Shown here: one piece after another, positions 33,614 to 46,600 of the stretch
Numbering within the stretch: position 1 is the stretch's first letter
How the letters are laid out: every line of letters begins with the position of its first letter
From: Heligmosomoides polygyrus polygyrus
Lineage: Eukaryota; Nematoda; Chromadorea; Rhabditida; Heligmosomidae
Assembly: GCA_947396885.1 (NCBI GenBank)
Contig: OX377206.1
Coordinates: forward strand, 44,437,631 to 44,501,630
Direction: 5' to 3'
DNA: 64,000 nt
Translations under genes and position numbers: made by a program
The notes under the pieces: generated by a model
Told to the model about the DNA's origin: nothing
Seen by the model: the letters and a program-made list of their open reading frames with translations, nothing else
The model's database searches: none

Positions 33614-33685
33614 ACCACGCCAGTCATTCCGGCTTCGAGTATGGCTGGCCACGCTAGGAATCGAAGCCGGAATGACTGGCGTGGT
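33614..33685. repeat. Type-2 hairpin
   Basis: Perfect stem; 7596 bp after 26018. The next monomer has the private GAACGTGGCCC. Confidence 0.94.
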
Positions 33686-34432
33686 TCGCCGGCACCTGAC
33701 GCTGGACGTGCGAGCTACTTTAGGCATTCCGGCTTCGGGAATGGCTGGCCACGCTAGGAACGTGGCCCAGTCATGCTGGTGATCCTTCCTCACCCAACGT
33801 CAGTCGTCGGCTTCGCCGGCACCTAAGGCTGGACGTGCGAGCCACTTCAGGCATTCCGGCTTCGGGAATGGCTGGCCACGCTAGGAACGTAGCGCAACCC
33901 AGCTGGTGATCCTTCCTCAACAAGTGTCGCGGGCCACGTCAGGCTTTCCGGCTTCGGGAATGGCTGGCCACGCTAGGAACGTAGCCTAGTCATGCTGGTG
34001 ATCCTTCCTCACACCGCGTCAGTCGTCGATCTCGCCGGCACTTGACGCTGGACGTGCGAGCCACTTTAGGCATTCCGGCTTCGGGAATGGCTGGCCACGC
34101 TAGGAACGTAGCCCAGCCTAGCTGGTGATCCTTCCTCACCCCGCGTCAGTTGTCGACCTCGCCGGCACAAAACGCTGGACCTACGGACCACGTCAGTCAT
34201 TCCGGCTTCGAGTATGCCTGGCCACGCTGGGAACGTAGCGCTGATGATCCTGATGATCCTTCCTCAACAAGTGTCGCGGGCCACGTCAGGCTTTCCGGCT
34301 TCGGGAATGGCTGGCCACGCTAGGAACGTAGCCCAACCCAGCTGGTGATCCTTCCTCACCCCGCGTCAGTCGTCGACCCCGCCGACACCTGACGCTGGAC
34401 GTGCGAGCCACTTAGGCATTCCGGCTTCGAGT

Positions 34433-34467
34433 ATGGCTGGCCACGCTAGGAACGCGTGGCCAGCCAT
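34433..34467. repeat. Type-1 palindrome (last copy)
   Basis: Perfect stem; 2523 bp after 31910. No further type-1 copy follows in the window. Confidence 0.94.
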
Positions 34468-34521
34468 TCCTCACCCCGCGTCAGTCGTCCACCTCGCCGG
34501 CACCTGACGCTGGACATGCGG

Positions 34522-34593
34522 ACCACGCCAGTCATTCCGGCTTCGAGTATGGCTGGCCACGCTAGGAATCGAAGCCGGAATGACTGGTGTGGT
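34522..34593. repeat. Type-2 hairpin with G-T pair
   Basis: CTGGTGTGGT in the right arm; partner of 34433. Confidence 0.93.
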
Positions 34594-35059
34594 TCGCCGG
34601 CACCTGACGCTGGACGTGCGAGCCACTTCAGGCATTCCGGCTTCGGGAATGGCTGGCCACGCTAGGAACGTAGCGCAACCCAGCTGGTGATCCTTCCTCA
34701 ACAAGTGTCGCGGGCCACGTCAGGCTTTCCGGCTTCGGGAATGGCTGGCCACGCTAGGAACGTAGCGCAACCCAGCTGGTGATCCTTCCTCACCCCGCGT
34801 CAGTCGTCGACCTCGCCGGCACCAAACGCTGGACATGCGGACCACGCCAGTCATTCCGGCTTCGAGTATGGCTGGCCACGCTAGGAACGTAGCGCAACCC
34901 AGCTGGTGATCCTTCCTCAACAAGTGTCGCGGGCCACGTCAGGCTTTCCGGCTTCGGGAATGGCTGGCCACGCTAGGAACGTAGCGCAACCCAGCTGGTC
35001 ATCCTTCCTCACCCCGCGTCAGTCGTCCACCTCGCCGGCACCTGACGCTGGACATGCGG

Positions 35060-35131
35060 ACCACGCCAGTCATTCCGGCTTCGAGTATGGCTGGCCACGC
35101 TAGGAATCGAAGCCGGAATGACTGGCGTGGT
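35060..35131. repeat. Type-2 hairpin
   Basis: Perfect stem; 2523 bp after 32537. Confidence 0.94.
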
Positions 35132-36136
35132 TCGCCGGCACCTGACGCTGGACGTGCGAGCTACTTTAGGCATTCCGGCTTCGGGAATGGCTGGCCACGC
35201 TAGGAACGTAGCCCAGTCATGCTGGTGATCCTTCCTCACCCAACGTCAGTCGTCGGCTTCGCCGGCACCTAAGGCTGGACGTGCGAGCCACTTCAGGCAT
35301 TCCGGCTTCGGGAATGGCTGGCCACGCTAGGAACGTAGCGCAACCCAGCTGGAGATCCTTCCTCAACAAGTGTCGCGGGCCACGTCAGGCTTTCCGGCTT
35401 CGGGAATGGCTGGCCACGCTAGGAACGTAGCCTAGTCATGCTGGTGATCCTTCCTCACACCGCGTCAGTCGTCGGCTTCGCCGGCACCTGACGCTTGACG
35501 TGCGAGCCACCTTAGGCATTCCGGCTTCGGAAATGGCTGGCCACGCTAGGAACGTAGTCCAGTCATGCTGGTGATCCTTCCTCACCCAACGTCAGTCGTC
35601 AGCTTCGCCGGCACCTGACGCTGGACGTGCGAGCCACTTCAGGCATTCCGGCTTCGAGAATGGCTGGCCACGCTAGGAACGTAGCCTAGTCATGCTGGTG
35701 ATCCTTCCTCACCCCGCGTCAGTCGTCAACCTCGCCGGCACCAAACGCTGGACATGCGGACCACGCCAGTCATTCCGGCTTCGAGTATGGCTGGCCACGC
35801 TAGGAATGTAGCCCAACCTAGCTGGTGATCCTTCCTCACCCAGCGTCAGTCGTCGACCCCGCCGGAACCTGACGCTGACGTGCGAACCACTTTAGGCATT
35901 CCGGCTTCGGGAATGGCTGGCCACGCTAGGAACGTAGCCCAGTCATGCTGGTGATCCTTCCTCACCCCGCGTCAGTCGTCGACCTCGCCGGCACCAAACG
36001 CTGGACATGCGGACCACGCCAGTCATTCCGGCTTCGAGTATGGCTGGCCACGCTAGGAACGTAGCCCAACCTAGCTGATCCTTCCACACCCCGCGCCAGT
36101 CGTCGGCTTCGCCGGCACCAAACGCTGGACATGCGG

Positions 36137-36208
36137 ACCACGCCAGTCATTCCGGCTTCGAGTATGGCTGGCCACGCTAGGAATCGAAGCCGGAATGACT
36201 GGCGTGGT
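36137..36208. repeat. Type-2 hairpin (last copy)
   Basis: Perfect stem; 2523 bp after 33614. The remaining 27.8 kb contains no further copy. Confidence 0.94.
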
Positions 36209-36532
36209 TCGCCGGCACCTGACGCTGGACGTGCGAGCTACTTTAGGCATTCCGGCTTCGGGAATGGCTGGCCACGCTAGGAACGTAGCCCAGTCATGCT
36301 GGTGATCCTTCCTCACCCAACGTCAGTCGTCGGCTTCGCCGGCACCTAAGGCTGGACGTGCGAGCCACTTCAGGCATTCCGGCTTCGGGAATGGCTGGCC
36401 ACGCTAGGAACGTAGCGCAACCCAGCTGGTGATCCTTCCTCAACAAGTGTCGCGGGCCACGTCAGGCTTTCCGGCTTCGGGAATGGCTGGCCACGCTAGG
36501 AACGTAGCCTAGTCATGCTGGTGATCCTTCCT

Positions 36533-38050
36533 CACACCGCGTCAGTCGTCGGCTTCGCCGGCACCTGACGCTTGACGTGCCAGCCACCTTAGGCATTCCG
36601 GCTTCGGAAATGGCTGGCCACGCTAGGAACGTAGTCCAGTCATGCTGGTGATCCTTCCTCACCCAACGTCAGTCGTCAGCTTCGCCGGCACCTGACGCTG
36701 GACGTGCGAGCCACTTCAGGCATTCCGGCTTCGAGAATGGCTGGCCACGCTAGGAACGTAGCCTAGTCATGCTGGTGATCCTTCCTCACCCCGCGTCAGT
36801 CGTCAACCTCGCCGGCACCAAACGCTGGACATGCGGACCACGCCAGTCATTCCGGCTTCGAGTATGGCTGGCCACGCTAGGAACGTAGCCTAGTCATGCT
36901 GGTGATCCTTCCTCACCCAGCGTCAGTCGTCGACCCCGCCGGAACCTGACGCTGACGTGCGAACCACTTTAGGCATTCCGGCTTCGGGAATGGCTGGCCA
37001 CGCTAGGAACGTAGCCCAGTCATGCTGGTGGTCCTTCCTCACCCCGCGTCAGTCGTCGACCTCGCCGGCACCAAACGCTGGACATGCGGACCACGCCAGT
37101 CATTCCGGCTTCGAGTATGGCTGGCCACGCTAGGAACGTAGCCCAACCTAGCTGATCCTTCCACACCCCGCGCCAGTCGTCGGCTTCGCCGGCACCAAAC
37201 GCTGGACATGCGGACCACGCCAGTCATTCCGGCTTCGGGAATGGCTGGCCACGCTAGGAACGTAGCCCAACCTAGCTGGTGATCCTTCCTCACCCCGCGT
37301 CAGTCGTCGACCTCGCCGGCACCTGACGCTGGACATGCGGACCACGCCAGTCATTCCGGCTTCGAGTATGGCTGGCCACGCTAGGAACGTAGCCCAACCT
37401 AGCTGATCCTTCCACACCCCGCGCCAGTCGTCGGCTTCGCCGGCACCAAACGCTGGACATGCGGACCACGCCAGTCATTCCGGCTTCGAGTGTGGCTGGC
37501 CACGCTAGGAACGCAGCCCAACCTAGCTGATGATCCTTCCTCAACAAGTGTCGCGGGCCACGTCAGGCTTTCCGGCTTCGGGTATGGCTGGAAACGCTAG
37601 GAACGTAGCCCAGCCTAGCTGGTGATCCTTCCTCACCCCGCGTCAGTCGTCGACCTCGCCGGCACCTGACGCTGGACGTGCGAGCCACTTTAGGCATTCC
37701 GGCTTCGGGAATGGCTGGCCACGCTAGGAACGTAGCCCAACCTAGCTGGTGATCCTTCCTCACCCCGCGTCAGTCGTCGACCTCGCCGGCACCTGACGCT
37801 GGACATGCGGACCACGCCAGTCATTCCGGCTTCGAGTATGGCTGGCCACGCTAGGAACGTAGCCCAACCTAGCTGATGATCCTTCCTCAACAAGTGTCGC
37901 GGGCCACTTCAGGCTTTCCGGCTTCGGGTATGGCTGGCCACGCTAGGAACGTAGCCCAACCTAGCTGATCCTTCCACACCCCGCGCCAGTCGTCGGCTTC
38001 GCCGGCACCAAACGCTGGACATGCGGACCACGCCAGTCATTCCGGCTTCG
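36533..38050. repeat. Block repeated at 47031-48548
   Basis: Constant 10498-bp offset, beginning at CACACCGCGTCAG. Includes the private CTGGAAACGCT change (about 37590 and 48088) and CATGCTGGTGGTCC (about 37023 and 47521). Copies part near 38050, at GAGTGTGG against GGGAATGG. Confidence 0.8.
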
Positions 38051-40460
38051 AGTGTGGCTGGCCACGCTAGGAACGCAGCCCAACCTAGCTGATGATCCTT
38101 CCTCAACAAGTGTCGCGGGCCACGTCAGGCTTTCCGGCTTCGGGTATGGCTGGAAACGCTAGGAACGTAGCCCAGCCTAGCTGGTGATCCTTCCTCACCC
38201 CGCGTCAGTCGTCGACCTCGCCGGCACCTGACGCTGGACGTGCGAGCCACTTTAGGCATTCCGGCTTCGGGAATGGCTGGCCACGCTAGGAACGTAGCCC
38301 AACCTAGCTGGTGATCCTTCCTCACCCCGCGTCAGTCGTCGACCTCGCCGGCACCTGACGCTGGACATGCGGACCACGCCAGTCATTCCGGCTTCGAGTA
38401 TGGCTGGCCACGCTAGGAACGTAGCCCAACCTAGCTGATGATCCTTCCTCAACAAGTGTCGCGGGCCACTTCAGGCTTTCCGGCTTCGGGTATGGCTGGC
38501 CACGCTAGGAACGTAGCCCAACCTAGCTGATCCTTCCACACCCCGCGCCAGTCGTCGGCTTCGCCGGCACCAAACGCTGGACATGCGGACCACGCCAGTC
38601 ATTCCGGCTTCGGGAATGGCTGGCCACGCTAGGAACGTAGCGCAAGCCAGCTGGTGATCCTTCCTCACCCCGCGTCAGTCGTCGACCTCGCCGGCACCAA
38701 ACGCTGGACGTGCGAACCACTTTAGGCATTCCGGCTTCGGGAATGGCTGGCCACGCTAGGAACGTAGCCCAGTCATGCTGGTGATCCTTCCTCACCCCGC
38801 GTCAGTCGTCGACCTCGCCGGCACCAAACGCTGGACATGCGGACCACGCCAGTCATTCCGGCTTCGAGTATGGCTGGCCACGCTAGGAACGTAGCCCAAC
38901 CTAGCTGATCCTTCCACACCCCGCGCCAGTCGTCGGCTTCGCCGGCACCTGACGCTGGACGTGCGCGGCACTTTAGGCGTTCCGGCTTCGGGAATGCTGG
39001 CCACGCTAGGAACGTAGCCCAGTCATGCTGGTGATCCATCCTCACCCAACGTCAGTCGTCGGCTTCGCCGGCACCTAACGCTGGACGTGCGAGCCACTTC
39101 AGGCATTCCGGCTTCGGGAATGGCTGGCCACGCTAGGAACGTAGCCCAGCCTAGCTGGTGATCCTTCCTCAACCATTGTCTCGAGCTACGCCAGGCATTC
39201 CGGCCTCGGGTATGGCTGGCCACGCTAGGAACGTAGCCTAGTCATGCTGGTGATCCTTCCTCACCCCGCGTCAGTCGTCGACCTCGCCGGCACTTGACGC
39301 TGGACGTGCGAGCCACTTTAGGCATTCCAGCTTCGGGAATGGCTGGCCACGCTAGGAACGTAGCCCAGCCTAGCTGGTGATCCTTCCTCACCCCGCGTCA
39401 GTTGTCGACCTCGCCGGCACAAAACGCTGGACCTACGGACCACGTCAGTCATTCCGGCTTCGAGTATGCCTGGCCACGCTGGGAACGTAGCGTTGATGAT
39501 CCTGATGATCCTTCCTCAACAAGTGTCGCGGGCCACGTCAGGCTTTCCGGCCTCGGGAATGGCTGGCCACGCTAGGAACGTAGCGCAACCCAGCTGGTGA
39601 TCCTTCCTCAACCATTGTCTCGGGCTACGCCAGGCATTCCGGCCTCGGGTATGGCTGGCCACGCTAGGAACGTAGCCCAGTCATGCTGGTGATCCTTCCT
39701 CACCCCGCGTCAGTCGTCGACCTCGCCGGCACCAAACGCTGGACATGCGGACCACGCCAGTCATTCCGGCTTCGGGAATGGCTGGCCACGCTAGGAATGT
39801 AGCCCAACCTAGCTGGTGATCCTTCCTCACCCCGCGTCAGTCGTCGACCCCGCCGACATCTGACGCTGGACGTGCGAGCCACTTTAGGCATTCCGGCTTC
39901 GGGAAAGCTGGCCACGCTAGGAACGTAGCCCAGCCTAGCTGGTGATCCTTCCTCAACCATTGTCTCGAGCTACGCCAGGCATTCCGGCCTCGGGTATGGC
40001 TGGCCACGCTAGGAACGTAGCCTAGTCATGCTGGTGATCCTTCCTCACCCCGCCTCAGTAGTCGACCTCGCCGGCACTTGAAGCTGGACGTGCGAGCCAC
40101 TTTAGGCATTCCGGCTTCGGGAATGGCTGGCCACGCTAGGAACGTAGCCCAGCCTAGCTGGTGATCCTTCCACACCCCGCGCCAGTCGTCGGCTTCGCCG
40201 GCACCTGACGCTGGACGTGCGAGGCACTTTAGGCGTTCCGGCTTCGGGAATGCTGGCCACGCTAGGAACGTAGCCCAGTCATGCTGGTGATCCATCCTCA
40301 CCCAACGTCAGTCGTCGGCTTCGCCGGCACCTAACGCTGGACGTGCGAGCCACTTCAGGCATTCCGGCTTCGGGAATGGCTGGCCACGCTAGGAACGTAG
40401 CCCAGCCTAGCTGGTGATCCTTCCTCAACCATTGTCTCGAGCTACGCCAGGCATTCCGGC
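37118..40460. repeat. 3.34-kb block repeated at 48931-52273
   Basis: Constant 11813-bp offset over the whole length. Rare shared variants include GTGCGCGGCACTTTAGGCG, CATTCCAGCTTCGGG and GCGTTGATGATCC. Few point differences: GCGCAAGCCAGC against GCGCAACCCAGC at about 38642, and CTGACGCTGG preceded by GACAT against GACAA at about 39857/51670. Confidence 0.83.
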
Positions 40461-43400
40461 TTCGAGTATGGCTGGCCACGCTAGGAACGTAGCCCAACCT
40501 AGCTGATCCTTCCTCACCCCGCGTCAGTCGTCGACCTCGCCGACATCTGACGCTGGACGTGCGAGCCACCTTAGGCATTCCGGCTTCGGGAATGGCTGGC
40601 CACGCTAGGAACGTAGCCCAACCTAGCTGGTGATCCTTCCTCACCCCGCGTCAGTCGTCGACCTCGCCGACATCTGACGCTGGACGTGCGAGCCACTTTA
40701 GGCATTCCGGCTTCGGGAAAGCTGGCCACGCTAGGAACGTAGCGCAACCCAGCTGGTGATCCTTCCTCAACCATTGTCTCGGGCTACGCCAGGCATTCCG
40801 GCCTCGGGTATGGCTCGCCACGCTAGGAACGTAGCGTAGTCATGCTGGTGATCCTTCCTCACCCCGCGTCAGTCGTCGACCTCGCCGGCACCAAACGCTG
40901 GACATACGGACCACGCCAGTCATTCCGGTTTCGAGTATGGCTGGCCACGCTAGGAACCTAGCCCAACCTAGCTGATGATCCTTCCTCACCCCGCGTCAGT
41001 CGTCAACCTCGCCGGCACCTAACGCTGGACGTGCGAGCCACTTCAGGCATTCCGGCTTTGGGAATGGCTGGCCACGCTAGGAACGTAGCGCAACCCAGCT
41101 GGTGATCCTTCCTCAACCATTGTCTCGGGCTACGCCAGGCATTCCGGCCTCGGGTATGGCTCGCCACGCTAGGAACGTAGCCTAGTCATGCTGGTGATCC
41201 TTCCTCACCCCGCGTCAGTCGTCGGCTTCGCCGGCACCTGACGCTTGACCTGCGAGCCACCTTAGGCATTCCGGCTTCGGAAATGGCTGGCCACGCTAGG
41301 AACGTAGTCCAGTCATGCTGGTGATCCTTCCTCACCCAACGTCAGTCGTCAGCTTCGCGGGCACCTGAAGCTGGACGTGCGAGCCACTTCAGGCATTCCG
41401 GCTTCGAGAATGGCTGGCCACGCTAGGAACGTAGCCTAGTCATGCTGGTGATCCTTCCTCACCCCGCGTCAGTCGTCAACCTCGCCGGCACCAAATGCTG
41501 GACATGCGGACCACGCCAGTCATTCCGGCTTCGAGTATGGCTGGCCACGCTAGGAACGTAGCCCAACCTAGCTGGTGATATTTCCTCACCCCGCGTCAGT
41601 CGTCGACCTCGCCGACATCTGACGCTGGACGTGCGAGCCGCTTTAGGCATTCCGGCTTCGGGAAAGCTGGCCACGCTAGGAACGTAGCCCAGCCTAGCTG
41701 GTGATCCTTCCTCAACCATTGTCTCGAGCTACGCCAGGCATTCCGGCCTCGGGTATGGCTGGCCACGCTAGGAACGTAGCCTAGTCATGCTGGTGATCCT
41801 TCCTCACCCCGCGTCAGTCGTCGACCTCGCCGGCACTTGAAGCTGGACGTGCAAGCCACTTTAGGCATTCCGGCTTCGGGAATGGCTGGCCACGCTAGGA
41901 ACGTAGCCCAGCCTAGCTGGTGATCCTTCCTCACCCCGCGTCAGTTGTCGACCTCGCCGACATCTGACGCTGGACGTGCGAGCCACTTTAGGCATTCCGG
42001 CTTCGGGAAAGCTGGCCACGCTAGGAACGTAGCCCAGCCTAGCTGGTGATCCTTCCTCAACCATTGTCTCGAGCTACGCCAGGCATTCCGGCCTCGGGTA
42101 TGGCTGGCCACGCTAGGAACGTAGCCTAGTCATGCTGGTGATCCTTCCTCACCCCGCGTCAGTCGTCGACCTCGCCGGCACTTGAAGCTGGACGTGCAAG
42201 CCACTTTAGGCATTCCGGCTTCGGGAATGGCTGGCCACGCTAGGAACGTAGCCCAGCCTAGCTGGTGATCCTTCCTCACCCCGCGTCAGTCGTCGACCCC
42301 GCCGGAACCTGACGCTGGACGTGCGAGCCACTTTAGGCATTCCGGCTTCGAGAATGGCTGGCCACGCTAGGAACGTAGCCTAGTCATGCTGGTGATCCTT
42401 CCTCACCCCGCGTCAGTCGTCAACCTCGCCGGCACCAAATGCTGGACATGCGGACCACGCCAGTCATTCCGGCTTCGAGTATGGCTGGCCACGCTAGGAA
42501 TGTAGCCCAACCTAGCTGGTGATCCTTCCTCACCCCGCGTCAGTCGTCGACTCCGCCGGAACCTGACGCTGGACGTGCGAGCCACTTTAGGCATTCCGGC
42601 TTCGGGAATGGCTGGCCACGCTAGGAACGTAGCCCAACCTAGCTGGTGATATTTCCTCACCCCGCGTCAGTCGTCGACCTCGCCGACATCTGACGCTGGA
42701 CGTGCGAGCCACTTTAGTCATTCCGGCTTCGGGAAAGCTGGCCACGCTAGGAACGTAGCCCAGCCTAGCTGGTGATCCTTCCTCAACCATTGTCTCGAGC
42801 TACGCCAGGCATTCCGGCCTCGGGTATGGCTGGCCACGCTAGGAACGTAGCCTAGTCATGCTGGTGATCCTTCCTCACCCCGCGTCAGTCGTCGACCTCG
42901 CCGGCACTTGAAGCTGGACGTGCAAGCCACTTTAGGCATTCCGGCTTCGGGAATGGCTGGCCACGCTAGGAACGTAGCCAGCCTAGCTGGTGATCCTTCC
43001 TCACCCCGCGTCAGTTGTCGACCTCGCCGACATCTGACGCTGGACGTGCGAGCCACTTTAGGCATTCCGGCTTCGGGAAAGCTGGCCACGCTAGGAACGT
43101 AGCCCAGCCTAGCTGGTGATCCTTCCTCAACCATTGTCTCGAGCTACGCCAGGCATTCCGGCCTCGGGTATGGCTGGCCACGCTAGGAACGTAGCCTAGT
43201 CATGCTGGTGATCCTTCCTCACCCCGCGTCAGTCGTCGACCTCGCCGGCACTTGAAGCTGGACGTGCAAGCCACTTTAGGCATTCCGGCTTCGGGAATGG
43301 CTGGCCACGCTAGGAACGTAGCCCAGCCTAGCTGGTGATCCTTCCTCACCCCGCGTCAGTCGTCGACCCCGCCGGAACCTGACGCTGGACGTGCGAGCCA

Positions 43401-43600
43401 CTTTAGGCATTCCGGCTTCGAGAATGGCTGGCCACGCTAGGAACGTAGCCTAGTCATGCTGGTGATCCTTCCTCACCCCGCGTCAGTCGTCAACCTCGCC
43501 GGCACCAAATGCTGGACATGCGGACCACGCCAGTCATTCCGGCTTCGAGTATGGCTGGCCACGCTAGGAATGTAGCCCAACCTAGCTGGTGATCCTTCCT
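40171..43600. repeat. 3430-bp tandem block, copy 1
   Basis: Starts at CACACCCCGCGCCAG. Rich in diagnostic variants: GGGAAAGCTGG, CGACATCTGACG, GGTGATATTTCC, TTGAAGCTGGACGTGCAAG. Repeated immediately downstream with no difference at the positions I compared. Confidence 0.87.
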
Positions 43601-46600
43601 CACACCCCGCGCCAGTCGTCGGCTTCGCCGGCACCTGACGCTGGACGTGCGAGGCACTTTAGGCGTTCCGGCTTCGGGAATGCTGGCCACGCTAGGAACG
43701 TAGCCCAGTCATGCTGGTGATCCATCCTCACCCAACGTCAGTCGTCGGCTTCGCCGGCACCTAACGCTGGACGTGCGAGCCACTTCAGGCATTCCGGCTT
43801 CGGGAATGGCTGGCCACGCTAGGAACGTAGCCCAGCCTAGCTGGTGATCCTTCCTCAACCATTGTCTCGAGCTACGCCAGGCATTCCGGCTTCGAGTATG
43901 GCTGGCCACGCTAGGAACGTAGCCCAACCTAGCTGATCCTTCCTCACCCCGCGTCAGTCGTCGACCTCGCCGACATCTGACGCTGGACGTGCGAGCCACC
44001 TTAGGCATTCCGGCTTCGGGAATGGCTGGCCACGCTAGGAACGTAGCCCAACCTAGCTGGTGATCCTTCCTCACCCCGCGTCAGTCGTCGACCTCGCCGA
44101 CATCTGACGCTGGACGTGCGAGCCACTTTAGGCATTCCGGCTTCGGGAAAGCTGGCCACGCTAGGAACGTAGCGCAACCCAGCTGGTGATCCTTCCTCAA
44201 CCATTGTCTCGGGCTACGCCAGGCATTCCGGCCTCGGGTATGGCTCGCCACGCTAGGAACGTAGCGTAGTCATGCTGGTGATCCTTCCTCACCCCGCGTC
44301 AGTCGTCGACCTCGCCGGCACCAAACGCTGGACATACGGACCACGCCAGTCATTCCGGTTTCGAGTATGGCTGGCCACGCTAGGAACCTAGCCCAACCTA
44401 GCTGATGATCCTTCCTCACCCCGCGTCAGTCGTCAACCTCGCCGGCACCTAACGCTGGACGTGCGAGCCACTTCAGGCATTCCGGCTTTGGGAATGGCTG
44501 GCCACGCTAGGAACGTAGCGCAACCCAGCTGGTGATCCTTCCTCAACCATTGTCTCGGGCTACGCCAGGCATTCCGGCCTCGGGTATGGCTCGCCACGCT
44601 AGGAACGTAGCCTAGTCATGCTGGTGATCCTTCCTCACCCCGCGTCAGTCGTCGGCTTCGCCGGCACCTGACGCTTGACCTGCGAGCCACCTTAGGCATT
44701 CCGGCTTCGGAAATGGCTGGCCACGCTAGGAACGTAGTCCAGTCATGCTGGTGATCCTTCCTCACCCAACGTCAGTCGTCAGCTTCGCGGGCACCTGAAG
44801 CTGGACGTGCGAGCCACTTCAGGCATTCCGGCTTCGAGAATGGCTGGCCACGCTAGGAACGTAGCCTAGTCATGCTGGTGATCCTTCCTCACCCCGCGTC
44901 AGTCGTCAACCTCGCCGGCACCAAATGCTGGACATGCGGACCACGCCAGTCATTCCGGCTTCGAGTATGGCTGGCCACGCTAGGAACGTAGCCCAACCTA
45001 GCTGGTGATATTTCCTCACCCCGCGTCAGTCGTCGACCTCGCCGACATCTGACGCTGGACGTGCGAGCCGCTTTAGGCATTCCGGCTTCGGGAAAGCTGG
45101 CCACGCTAGGAACGTAGCCCAGCCTAGCTGGTGATCCTTCCTCAACCATTGTCTCGAGCTACGCCAGGCATTCCGGCCTCGGGTATGGCTGGCCACGCTA
45201 GGAACGTAGCCTAGTCATGCTGGTGATCCTTCCTCACCCCGCGTCAGTCGTCGACCTCGCCGGCACTTGAAGCTGGACGTGCAAGCCACTTTAGGCATTC
45301 CGGCTTCGGGAATGGCTGGCCACGCTAGGAACGTAGCCCAGCCTAGCTGGTGATCCTTCCTCACCCCGCGTCAGTTGTCGACCTCGCCGACATCTGACGC
45401 TGGACGTGCGAGCCACTTTAGGCATTCCGGCTTCGGGAAAGCTGGCCACGCTAGGAACGTAGCCCAGCCTAGCTGGTGATCCTTCCTCAACCATTGTCTC
45501 GAGCTACGCCAGGCATTCCGGCCTCGGGTATGGCTGGCCACGCTAGGAACGTAGCCTAGTCATGCTGGTGATCCTTCCTCACCCCGCGTCAGTCGTCGAC
45601 CTCGCCGGCACTTGAAGCTGGACGTGCAAGCCACTTTAGGCATTCCGGCTTCGGGAATGGCTGGCCACGCTAGGAACGTAGCCCAGCCTAGCTGGTGATC
45701 CTTCCTCACCCCGCGTCAGTCGTCGACCCCGCCGGAACCTGACGCTGGACGTGCGAGCCACTTTAGGCATTCCGGCTTCGAGAATGGCTGGCCACGCTAG
45801 GAACGTAGCCTAGTCATGCTGGTGATCCTTCCTCACCCCGCGTCAGTCGTCAACCTCGCCGGCACCAAATGCTGGACATGCGGACCACGCCAGTCATTCC
45901 GGCTTCGAGTATGGCTGGCCACGCTAGGAATGTAGCCCAACCTAGCTGGTGATCCTTCCTCACCCCGCGTCAGTCGTCGACTCCGCCGGAACCTGACGCT
46001 GGACGTGCGAGCCACTTTAGGCATTCCGGCTTCGGGAATGGCTGGCCACGCTAGGAACGTAGCCCAACCTAGCTGGTGATATTTCCTCACCCCGCGTCAG
46101 TCGTCGACCTCGCCGACATCTGACGCTGGACGTGCGAGCCACTTTAGTCATTCCGGCTTCGGGAAAGCTGGCCACGCTAGGAACGTAGCCCAGCCTAGCT
46201 GGTGATCCTTCCTCAACCATTGTCTCGAGCTACGCCAGGCATTCCGGCCTCGGGTATGGCTGGCCACGCTAGGAACGTAGCCTAGTCATGCTGGTGATCC
46301 TTCCTCACCCCGCGTCAGTCGTCGACCTCGCCGGCACTTGAAGCTGGACGTGCAAGCCACTTTAGGCATTCCGGCTTCGGGAATGGCTGGCCACGCTAGG
46401 AACGTAGCCAGCCTAGCTGGTGATCCTTCCTCACCCCGCGTCAGTTGTCGACCTCGCCGACATCTGACGCTGGACGTGCGAGCCACTTTAGGCATTCCGG
46501 CTTCGGGAAAGCTGGCCACGCTAGGAACGTAGCCCAGCCTAGCTGGTGATCCTTCCTCAACCATTGTCTCGAGCTACGCCAGGCATTCCGGCCTCGGGTA

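Larger units (their letters stand above)
31081..33890. repeat. Displaced copy of 23.36-26.29 kb lacking one monomer
   Basis: 31081-31680 matches at an offset of 7723 bp, and from about 31675 to 33890 the offset is 7596 bp. The difference is exactly 127 bp, so this copy lacks one long monomer near 31.68 kb. It includes CCTATTCATGATGG and all inverted repeats of the source in order. Confidence 0.83.
34020..36551. repeat. Second displaced copy, tandem to the previous block
   Basis: Collinear with 23.9-26.2 kb at an offset of 10119 bp and with 31.9-34.0 kb at 2523 bp. It keeps the 127-bp monomer missing from the preceding copy, so it was not simply copied from it. It ends near 36551, after which the last hairpin-free part of the array begins. 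Confidence 0.82.
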
